From: Mucilaginibacter sp. JRF | GTDB taxonomy: Bacteria > Bacteroidota > Bacteroidia > Sphingobacteriales > Sphingobacteriaceae | Direction of reading: 5' to 3' | Assembly: GCF_015223065.1 (NCBI RefSeq) | Contig: NZ_JADFBY010000009.1 | Location: 1 to 64,000 of the forward strand | Length of the DNA stretch: 64,000 bases | The notes under the pieces: generated by a model | What the model was told of the DNA's origin: nothing | The model's database searches: none | The model's input: the letters and a program-made list of their open reading frames with translations, nothing else | Program-made: the position numbers and the translations under genes | Shown here: positions 1-6,566 of the stretch, piece by piece | Position numbering within the stretch: the stretch's first letter is position 1 | Layout: each line of letters starts with the position of its first letter

Positions 1-51
1 AGAGAATACTGTTGAAAGAACTAATGCTGTTGCTATGATTGACTTTTTCAT
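1..51 (-). CDS. Small exported peptide, N-terminal fragment (runs off left edge)
   Basis: Only the first 17 codons lie in the window. They read MKKSIIATALVLSTVFS, a lysine-rich start followed by a hydrophobic stretch typical of a Sec signal peptide. The start lies 70 bases beyond the stop of the next peptide gene, on the same strand and with similar spacing, so it is probably a further member of the peptide cluster at 121-889. Its C-terminus, where the family motif would be, is not visible. Function unknown. Confidence 0.55.
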   Translation of the reverse strand, partial: MKKSIIATALVLSTVFS

Positions 52-120
52 GTTATTGAGATTTTTATAGGGGTTTTTACTGTTGTTAATTGTTGATATA
101 TGTTGTTGTGGTTGTTGTAA

Positions 121-312
121 TTAGTCGGCAGAAGAAACATCCTTTTTGTCACCTGCTTTTTTGAAATCGGCAGAGCTTACATCCTTCTTATCGCCTGCTT
201 TAGCGTCGGCAGAAGAAACATCCTTTTTATCACCTGCTTTTATCGCGTTTGCTGATACTGAAGTGAATACTGTTAATAAGGTTAGTGCGGTGGCTACGAA
301 TAATTTTTTCAT
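121..312 (-). CDS. Small secreted peptide with three tandem KAGDKKDVSSAD units
   Basis: A 63-residue product. Residues 1-23 form a signal peptide (MKK, hydrophobic core, SANA before a likely cleavage site). The mature part is almost entirely three copies of KAGDKKDVSSAD, joined by one or two residues (A, then FK). The third copy ends exactly at the stop codon, so the protein ends in KKDVSSAD. The neighbouring genes end in FKKDISVAD or FKNDISTAD, so this looks like a multi-copy version of the same terminal module. The unit is short, charged and probably unstructured. I do not recognise a described family. A pro-peptide yielding several copies of a signal is one inference; a non-signalling structural role is the alternative. 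Confidence 0.75.
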   Translation of the reverse strand: MKKLFVATALTLLTVFTSVSANAIKAGDKKDVSSADAKAGDKKDVSSADFKKAGDKKDVSSAD

Positions 313-379
313 GATTTTATGTTTTTAAATGTTGTGAGTCGTGTTGATGAATATTTTAGATATATGATTATATTATAAT

Positions 380-520
380 TTAGTCGGCAGTGCTAATGTC
401 ATTTTTGAACCCCATGAATGTATGCAACGGAGCTTTCAGGGTAGCTTCATGATGCTCTTTTTGGCATGATGCCAGTGAACCTGCAATAACTACCAATGCT
501 GCTATGATGATCTTTTTCAT
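380..520 (-). CDS. Small lipoprotein ending in GFKNDISTAD
   Basis: A 46-residue reading frame: MKKIIIAALVVIAGSLASC is a lipoprotein signal peptide with lipobox LASC (Cys19). A short polar linker rich in His, Lys and Glu follows, and the protein terminates in MGFKNDISTAD. It matches the last ten residues of the genes at 558-701 and 737-889 at most positions, while the rest of the protein is unrelated. It sits between two other peptide genes on the same strand (spacers 67 and 37 bases), suggesting one transcript. Function unknown. Confidence 0.7.
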   Translation of the reverse strand: MKKIIIAALVVIAGSLASCQKEHHEATLKAPLHTFMGFKNDISTAD

Positions 521-557
521 GACGGTGTATTTTTATAAATGTTTAAACTTCAAATAA

Positions 558-701
558 TTAGTCGGCTACGCTGATATCTTTCTTAAAGCCTGCGTATGAT
601 TTTACAGGTGCCTCAATGCTCATTTTTATTTCTTGTTTGCATGAGGTAAGTATGGTTGAACCTGCTACTGTTATGGCTATAATTAAAACTATCTTTTTCA
701 T
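558..701 (-). CDS. Small lipoprotein ending in GFKKDISVAD
   Basis: A 47-residue reading frame. MKKIVLIIAITVAGSTILTSC is a lipoprotein signal with lipobox LTSC (Cys21). The mature part is about 26 residues and ends in AGFKKDISVAD directly before the stop. The final ten residues are identical to those of the gene at 737-889, although the signal peptides and linkers differ. Identity confined to the extreme C-terminus suggests that this end is the functional part. Lies in a same-strand run of peptide genes. No known family recognised. Confidence 0.7.
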   Translation of the reverse strand: MKKIVLIIAITVAGSTILTSCKQEIKMSIEAPVKSYAGFKKDISVAD

Positions 702-736
702 CTCGGTTAATTATTGAAAGTTGTATTTTATTAATA

Positions 737-889
737 TTAGTCTGCTACGCTTATGTCCTTTTTAAATCCGCTTACTCTTGCTATCGGCGCCTTAATTTGC
801 TCTGTTGGTGCCGTAACATCCGAATTGGCATTCAATGTAAATGAACCAATGGATAAAAATATTACGAATAAAACAATTAAAATTTTCAT
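737..889 (-). CDS. Small secreted peptide ending in GFKKDISVAD
   Basis: A 50-residue reading frame with a Sec-type signal (MKILIVLFVIFLSIGSFTLNA) and no lipobox cysteine, unlike its two neighbours. The mature part is a short linker followed by VSGFKKDISVAD at the C-terminus. It is the first gene of the minus-strand peptide run and is divergent from the TPR sensor starting at 1197. The preceding bases are A/T-rich without a Shine-Dalgarno, normal for Bacteroidota. Function unknown. Confidence 0.7.
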   Translation of the reverse strand: MKILIVLFVIFLSIGSFTLNANSDVTAPTEQIKAPIARVSGFKKDISVAD

Positions 890-1083
890 ATAATTTATTA
901 TTTAATCAATAGTTAAGTACATATTCAAGTGTTTGCTACTCCATTTTTTTGCTTCCAAATAAATGGACAACTTGCTTACCCCGCGGCCATGCTTCAATTA
1001 GGCAATCCGCTGATATGGCTAATTATTATCCTTGAATATTATTTTATCATATAATGTGTTGTTAGTCAATTATTTAACAGTAG

Positions 1084-1091
1084 CAAATATA
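1084..1091 (-). promoter_or_regulatory. Candidate -7 box for the peptide cluster
   Basis: The minus strand reads TATATTTG, matching the Bacteroidota -7 consensus TAnnTTTG, about 195 bases upstream of the first peptide gene. No TTTG-like -33 box is seen at the expected distance, so the call is weak. The rest of the divergent spacer (890-1196) is A/T-rich and shows no gene, strong hairpin or repeat. Confidence 0.3.
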
Positions 1092-1196
1092 CCCATGTTT
1101 GGGTAACGGAAAAGAATTTTAAAAAAAAATTTTCAACACAGGTTTTATTGCTATTTTTATAACTTCCGGCGTTAAGTGGCCGTTTATAAGTGTTCA

Positions 1197-2636
1197 ATGA
1201 ATAAATACCTTTTGTCCCTAATCCTGTTTATTCTTTGTAATAACGTTTACGCAAGCGCAGCTTCGAATGTTATTCTACAGGATACCAATGAGGTAATCAA
1301 ATTCAACAAGCAGGGCTTTGATAGCCGCCTTACCGATCCTGAACAAACATTGGCCAACGCCAACCGCGCGCTCGAACTTTCAAAAAAGCTTAATTATGTA
1401 CGTGGTATAGGTGAATCGTACCGTGTGTTGGGGGTGGGGTATTATTACCTGAACGAGTCAGAAAAATCAATTGATAATTACCTTAAGGCACTCGAGTATT
1501 TCAGGCGATTGAATGACTTGCAAAGCGAGGCCCGTGTATACAACAACATCGGTAACCTATTTCGCGATAATGATTATGAGCAATCGCTCAACTACCTCAA
1601 TAAATCGCTGGTAATAGCTTTAAAACTTAACGACAGGCAGCTGATAGCTTCTCTGTATCTGAACATCGGTAACATCAAATACCGCCAAAAAAGCTATAAC
1701 AACGCGCTTGATTATTACAACCGCAGTAGTGTTATCTTTTCGGAATTGAAGGATTCGGTTGATATCATTAAATGTATCCAAAACAAGGGTGTAATTTACT
1801 TTCACCTTAATGATTATACCAAGGCTGAGCGATTGCTGCTTGAGGCCAACCAGGCAGCCAAGCGACACGATCTGAACCAGACCGTAGCCAGTATAAACCT
1901 TACCCTGGCATCGCTGTACATCGCCAAGGATAAGTTTGCCGAGGCTGTTTCCATTGTTGAGGAGGGTAAAACTTACGCTAACATCATCAAGGATCAAAAA
2001 CTGGTATACGATTATGAATTCACCAATTACCAGTTAGAGTTTAAGCGTAAAAATTACGAAAAGGCCTTACATTACCTACAGGATATTTACCGCCAGGATA
2101 GCGCCCTCCATAAATCGAACGAATCAACCAAAATAAACCTGATACAAAAGCAATTTGAACAGGCCGAGGCCGAGCGCAAAACAGCCTTGCTGGTACAACG
2201 CCAGGCTTATGATAAGCAAAGATTTTTTGGGGTAACGGTTGTTGCTATACTGCTTTTGGCAGTTGTTGGTTTGCTGGTGGGTAATGTCAAGCGCAAGGCT
2301 AAAACCAATGTGCAGCTTACCGAGCTTAATGCCGAGGTATCAAAGCAAAAGGATAACCTCGACCGTATCAATCATCACCTGGAGGAGATCATTGATGAAC
2401 GAACGAAGGATTTGCAGGTCAAGAACCGTAAGCTATCCGAATATTCGTCATACCTGTCGCACCAGATACGCGGGCCTATAGCAACGCTTAAAGGGTTGAT
2501 GAATTTGGAACGTGAAGGTTTGGTGGATCAAAAGGAATGTATCCGTATGATGGATAAATGCGTTTCGGAGATCGACTCCAAGATCATCGAGATGAGCGAT
2601 ATGCTGCACAACCCCACAAAGGATGTGCAGGATTAA
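1197..2636 (+). CDS. TPR sensor with membrane helix and DHp-like helix, no ATPase domain
   Basis: About 479 residues from the ATG at 1197; a GTG at 1176 is in frame but would place seven residues before a clear signal peptide (MNKYLLSLILFILC...NVYA). The periplasmic half carries several TPR repeats (residues about 40-300; motifs such as YYYLNESEKSIDNYLKALEYF and YRQKSYNNALDYYNRS). A membrane helix follows (FFGVTVVAILLLAVVGLLVG), then a coiled coil and a C-terminal helix pair with SSYLSHQIRGPIATLKGL, resembling the H-box of a HisKA dimerisation domain. The protein stops about 50 residues later, with no HATPase domain. It may be a receptor that pairs with another kinase, or a truncated one. It is divergent from the peptide cluster, hence a candidate receptor for it; that link is inference. 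Confidence 0.8.
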   Translation: MNKYLLSLILFILCNNVYASAASNVILQDTNEVIKFNKQGFDSRLTDPEQTLANANRALELSKKLNYVRGIGESYRVLGVGYYYLNESEKSIDNYLKALEYFRRLNDLQSEARVYNNIGNLFRDNDYEQSLNYLNKSLVIALKLNDRQLIASLYLNIGNIKYRQKSYNNALDYYNRSSVIFSELKDSVDIIKCIQNKGVIYFHLNDYTKAERLLLEANQAAKRHDLNQTVASINLTLASLYIAKDKFAEAVSIVEEGKTYANIIKDQKLVYDYEFTNYQLEFKRKNYEKALHYLQDIYRQDSALHKSNESTKINLIQKQFEQAEAERKTALLVQRQAYDKQRFFGVTVVAILLLAVVGLLVGNVKRKAKTNVQLTELNAEVSKQKDNLDRINHHLEEIIDERTKDLQVKNRKLSEYSSYLSHQIRGPIATLKGLMNLEREGLVDQKECIRMMDKCVSEIDSKIIEMSDMLHNPTKDVQD

Positions 2637-2639
2637 CCA

Positions 2640-2924
2640 TTAAGGCCAGTTAGGATAAATACGGGCTTCAAACCATCCCAGGTAGCTGCAATACCACGAT
2701 ATCATTTGCAGTATCAATAACTCACGGTGCTTTTTATATCCTTTGGTTTCAAAGGCCAGCACTTCATCATTAGCGGTAACAAAAAAGCGCATCTCGCCTT
2801 TGCTGGGTTTAAATTTTGATTTTAATACGTTAAATACCCTTACCTTTAATTTGGTTATAGGATCATGTATCACGCCGCCGGCAAGAGTTTCGTTATTGGC
2901 TATTGAAATTAAATAGTTTGACAT
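2640..2924 (-). CDS. Conserved-looking hypothetical protein, 94 aa
   Basis: A 94-residue soluble protein without signal peptide or membrane helix. It begins MSNYLISIANNETLAGG and ends with an aromatic-rich tail (WYCSYLGWFEARIYPNWP). I do not recognise the family. It converges on the TPR sensor with only three bases between the stop codons. Base usage matches its neighbours, so it is likely a genuine gene. Confidence 0.6.
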   Translation of the reverse strand: MSNYLISIANNETLAGGVIHDPITKLKVRVFNVLKSKFKPSKGEMRFFVTANDEVLAFETKGYKKHRELLILQMISWYCSYLGWFEARIYPNWP

Positions 2925-3072
2925 AGTTGGTTACTTTGAAAAACTGATTGCAATATTCAATCCAAATGAATGCTAAAAACATGATTTGTATGTGTTAAAT
3001 CATGTTTTGCTATTAATAGTTTAAGCATTTTCAGTTGCTGATATTAATTAACTGATACTTAAAATGCAAAAT

Positions 3073-3097
3073 GCCCTGTTTTTATTAAAAACAGGGC
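3073..3097 (-). terminator. Rho-independent terminator of the XRE gene
   Basis: An 11-bp perfect stem (GCCCTGTTTTT paired with AAAAACAGGGC) with a three-base loop, 25 bases past the stop of the XRE gene. On the minus strand it is followed by a T-rich stretch. Confidence 0.75.
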
Positions 3098-3122
3098 AAC
3101 GTGTAGTAATTTATAAACAATC

Positions 3123-3473
3123 TCAGGCTTTAGCGCGTAATTCTTCGTAAAGTAATATAACCTTGCGTTGTAATATAGCTATCTCATTTTCACGCTCTAA
3201 TAGCTTTTTTTGTGCTACGCTTAAATTTGATGGCTCCGGTTCAGCCTCCTCAATATCGTTGGCCAGCAGGTATACTACCGCTACCTCAAAAATGTTTGCA
3301 ATTTGTTCAAGGCGCGATAGGTTAATATCAGTAACGCCTGTTTCGATCTTTGAAAAAGCAGGAATAGATATGCCTAAGCGGTTTGCTACGTCCTCCTGGC
3401 TCCAGCCACGTTGATGACGTAAAATTCGGATATTTTTACCGATTGATTTGTTTGTACGTTTTTTCTCGCTCAT
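3123..3473 (-). CDS. XRE-family helix-turn-helix regulator
   Basis: A 116-residue protein. Residues 10-70 form an HTH_3 (Cro/C1) domain: IGKNIRILRHQRGWSQEDVA, then LGISIPAFSKIETG and LSRLEQIANIFEV. The C-terminal 35 residues are a likely coiled coil (AQKKLLERENEIAILQRKV), which could mediate dimerisation. It is monocistronic, ending at the terminator at 3073-3097. No toxin or phage gene lies beside it, so its target cannot be deduced from context. Confidence 0.85.
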   Translation of the reverse strand: MSEKKRTNKSIGKNIRILRHQRGWSQEDVANRLGISIPAFSKIETGVTDINLSRLEQIANIFEVAVVYLLANDIEEAEPEPSNLSVAQKKLLERENEIAILQRKVILLYEELRAKA

Positions 3474-3650
3474 ACCTAATATATCTCAATAGTTTAAAGG
3501 GGAAAGGGTTATTTTACAGTTATATATCCAAACACAGTGCCAATTGAAAAAACACCGTGTTTTTAATTAAAATGCAAGTATGTCCTTAAACTTCATTCCC
3601 CAGCTGTAGAGAATATTCTACAAATATGGGCAATGTGAGATAATTTTCAG

Positions 3651-5930
3651 TTAATTTATAACGTATAGTTTTGCGAATTTTAGCAAAAGTTGCTTCTGAC
3701 CTACTTCTTTAAAGAAAATAGTTGCTTTTACGTCGGGTTTGTTACCATCCAGGCTTATAACTTTGCCGAAACCAAAACGCTCATGTTCAACCTCCATACC
3801 CACTTGCAGATTGGAAGTGTCTGAGGGTTTGAAGTTTGCTGATGGCACATGCGCCTTTGCCAGTACCGATGTGGTTTTAACAGGCGCCGATGTAGGCTTG
3901 GGTTTCGAAAAACTGTCGCCACCGCTGCTGTTGCGGCTCCAGGCAGAGCGTTCGTTATTAAATGAGCCTGACGATGGGGCAGGTTTAGCCGTAAAATCCA
4001 GCTCAAGGTATTTAGCGTCTATCTCATCCAAAAAGCGGCTCGGCTCGCAGTTTATCAGCGTACCGAATTTAAAGCGTGAGGTAGCATAGCTGATGGTCAG
4101 TTTATGCTCGGCACGGGTAATGGCTACGTAAAACAGGCGGCGTTCCTCCTCCAGATCACTGCGTGAGTTGAGCGACATTTGCGACGGGAAAAGATTCTCC
4201 TCTAAACCTACAACATGTACATTGGGGAATTCCAGACCTTTTGAGGAGTGGATGGTCATAAGTGATACCGTGTCGGCATCCTTGTTCTTATCTTTATCAT
4301 CATTGGTAAGCAAGGCTACATCCTGCATAAAAATGTCGAGGCCACGTTCCTCAATATCCTCACGCTCCTGAAACTCCTTGATACCGTTCAATAGCTCCTG
4401 AATGTTCTCGTAACGGTTCAGGCCCTCTACCGATTTATCCTCGTACAGATCCTTTAATACGCCCGAGTGCTGCGCTATATGCAAAGCGGCATCATAAGCC
4501 AGCTGGTTTTTAGCTATCACCTGGAAACTCTGTATCATGGTAGCAAAGTTGGCCAGTGATGCAGGTGTTTTATCAATGTATTGAGTAGGGGCAAGTATAA
4601 CCTCCCACGGGGTTATCTGATTTTGCCCGGCAGCAAGAATTATCTTATCCACCGTAGTATCACCAATGCCACGCTTAGGGTAGTTTATAACACGTTTAAG
4701 CGCTTCCTCGTCATTAGGGTTAAAGGTTAGCCTGAAATAAGCTATCAAATCCTTTATCTCCTTACGCTGATAGAACGACAGGCCACCATATATTTTATAA
4801 GGTATGTTCAGTTTGCGTAAACCTTCCTCCATCGAGCGCGATTGCGCGTTGGTGCGGTAAAGTATGGCAAAATCATTCCACTTAAGGCCGTTGGTAGTGC
4901 GGCGCTGCATAATTTCTTCGGCAATTATTTTGCCTTCCTCATTATCGCTGAATGCGCGTATCACCTTTATTTTATCGCCGGTTTCCTTTTCTGAGAATAC
5001 ATTTTTCTTTAGCTGCTCCTTATTATTGGCGATGATGCTGTTGGCAACGTTTACAATATTTTGTGTAGAGCGATAGTTTTGCTCCAGCTTAAACACTTTC
5101 AAGTCCGGGTAATCCTTCTCAAAGTTGAGTATATTTTGAATATTCGCTCCACGGAAGGCATAGATACTTTGCGCGTCATCACCCACAACACAAAGGTTCT
5201 CGGTAACGGCGGCAAGCTTCTTCACTATCAGGTACTGCGAAAAGTTGGTATCCTGATACTCATCCACCATCAGGTATTTAAACTTATGCTGATATTTGTT
5301 GAGTACATCCGGATGATCGCGCAATAATTCATTGGTTTTGAACAGCAAATCGTCAAAGTCCATCGCCCCGGCACGGAAGCATCGCTTGGCATAATTTTCA
5401 TACACCTTGCCTAAATGCCCACGACCGCTGCTAAAGTCATCAGCCTGTATCTGCGCGTTCTGCTGGTAGTCCATCCACGATACCAGGTTGTTTTTAGCAG
5501 CCGATATACGGTTATATACAAAGTTGGCATTGTACAGCTTATCGTCAAGGTTCATCTCTTTCAGTATGGCCCTTAGTACGCTCTTGCTGTCGTCGGTATC
5601 GTAAATGGTAAAGTTGTTGGGGTAGCCTATCTTATCGGCCTCAACACGTAATATTTTAGCGAATACCGAGTGAAAGGTACCCATCCATATATTTTTGGCA
5701 TCGGCACCCACCAGGTTGTTGATACGCTCGCGCATCTCTTTGGCGGCCTTGTTGGTAAAGGTTAAAACCAATATGTTAAAGGCATCAACACCTTTATTAA
5801 TAAGGTGTGCCACCCTAAAGGTAATTACCCTGGTTTTGCCTGAACCGGCACCTGCAATAATCATTACCGGGCCTTCGGTCTGTTCAACCGCGGCACGCTG
5901 TTCCTTGTTTAATCCCGCTAAATAATCCAA
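3651..5930 (-). CDS. pcrA: UvrD/PcrA-type superfamily 1A DNA helicase
   Basis: A 759-residue ATP-dependent 3'-5' DNA helicase used in repair and clearance of replication obstacles. Visible motifs: Walker A AGAGSGKT (26-33), motif Ia VLTFTNKAAKEM, Walker B DEYQDT (223-228), motif III GDDAQSIYAFRG (250-261), motif IV LEQNYRST (282-289), then TIHSSKGLEF and LFYVAITRAE. The tail has a low-complexity Ser/Pro/Lys linker followed by a small domain (VGMEVEHERFGFGKVISLDG), as in the PcrA C-terminus that contacts RNA polymerase. Length fits the family. Transcribed alone; divergent from ccmE. Confidence 0.95.
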   Translation of the reverse strand: MDYLAGLNKEQRAAVEQTEGPVMIIAGAGSGKTRVITFRVAHLINKGVDAFNILVLTFTNKAAKEMRERINNLVGADAKNIWMGTFHSVFAKILRVEADKIGYPNNFTIYDTDDSKSVLRAILKEMNLDDKLYNANFVYNRISAAKNNLVSWMDYQQNAQIQADDFSSGRGHLGKVYENYAKRCFRAGAMDFDDLLFKTNELLRDHPDVLNKYQHKFKYLMVDEYQDTNFSQYLIVKKLAAVTENLCVVGDDAQSIYAFRGANIQNILNFEKDYPDLKVFKLEQNYRSTQNIVNVANSIIANNKEQLKKNVFSEKETGDKIKVIRAFSDNEEGKIIAEEIMQRRTTNGLKWNDFAILYRTNAQSRSMEEGLRKLNIPYKIYGGLSFYQRKEIKDLIAYFRLTFNPNDEEALKRVINYPKRGIGDTTVDKIILAAGQNQITPWEVILAPTQYIDKTPASLANFATMIQSFQVIAKNQLAYDAALHIAQHSGVLKDLYEDKSVEGLNRYENIQELLNGIKEFQEREDIEERGLDIFMQDVALLTNDDKDKNKDADTVSLMTIHSSKGLEFPNVHVVGLEENLFPSQMSLNSRSDLEEERRLFYVAITRAEHKLTISYATSRFKFGTLINCEPSRFLDEIDAKYLELDFTAKPAPSSGSFNNERSAWSRNSSGGDSFSKPKPTSAPVKTTSVLAKAHVPSANFKPSDTSNLQVGMEVEHERFGFGKVISLDGNKPDVKATIFFKEVGQKQLLLKFAKLYVIN

Positions 5931-6096
5931 TGCTATCCCTCTGATTTTTTGTCAGGGCGAAATTAGGGTTTTAGGCCGAAAGCTGAAAGCCGCAGGCAAC
6001 ACGGGTTTTACACATGCGTATGTGAACTAAATTTATTTATAATGATTCCAAATAGCATATATCCCTTACAATAAACATTATTAGCTGCCCGTTTCG

Positions 6097-6104
6097 TATT
6101 TTTG
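6097..6104 (+). promoter_or_regulatory. Candidate -7 box for ccmEF
   Basis: TATTTTTG matches TAnnTTTG 31 bases before the ccmE start, in the divergent spacer between pcrA and ccmE. No good -33 TTTG is visible. Confidence 0.4.
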
Positions 6105-6135
6105 TAACCTCGAATTACAAAGTGTAAACCCGCAA

Positions 6136-6546
6136 ATGAAAAAAAGTTCAATTTTCGGAATAATCATTATAGCCATTGCCATAGCGGTGGTAATTAGTAC
6201 TTATTCAAACTCAAGCACATACGGCACTTTTACCGAAGCCATTGAAACCAAGGCCGAACTACACGTGGTAGGTAACCTTAACAAAGGCAAGCAGTTATAT
6301 TACGATGCTACTAAGGATGCCAACTACTTTTCGTTTTTTATGAAAGATAAGGATGGCAAGGAGTGTAAGGTGATATTTACCGGTACTAAGCCGCAGGATT
6401 TTGAACGTTCAGAGCAGTTGGTGCTTACCGGTAAAATGATAGGCAACGAGTTTCATGCCTCAAAAATTTTGATGAAATGCCCGTCAAAATACAACGATAA
6501 TAAATTGAATGTGGCCGAGGCTACACCAAAAACCGCTAACCTCTAA
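6136..6546 (+). CDS. ccmE: Cytochrome c maturation heme chaperone CcmE, CXXXY type
   Basis: A 136-residue membrane-anchored periplasmic heme chaperone that carries heme to CcmF. One N-terminal helix (IFGIIIIAIAIAVVIS) is followed by an OB-fold. Where classical CcmE has the HXXXY heme-attachment motif, this protein has CPSKY (Cys115 to Tyr119), the CXXXY variant known from some lineages. ccmF starts 20 bases downstream, consistent with an operon. Confidence 0.88.
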   Translation: MKKSSIFGIIIIAIAIAVVISTYSNSSTYGTFTEAIETKAELHVVGNLNKGKQLYYDATKDANYFSFFMKDKDGKECKVIFTGTKPQDFERSEQLVLTGKMIGNEFHASKILMKCPSKYNDNKLNVAEATPKTANL

Positions 6547-6566
6547 TTTTTTGCCCCTATAGTTTA

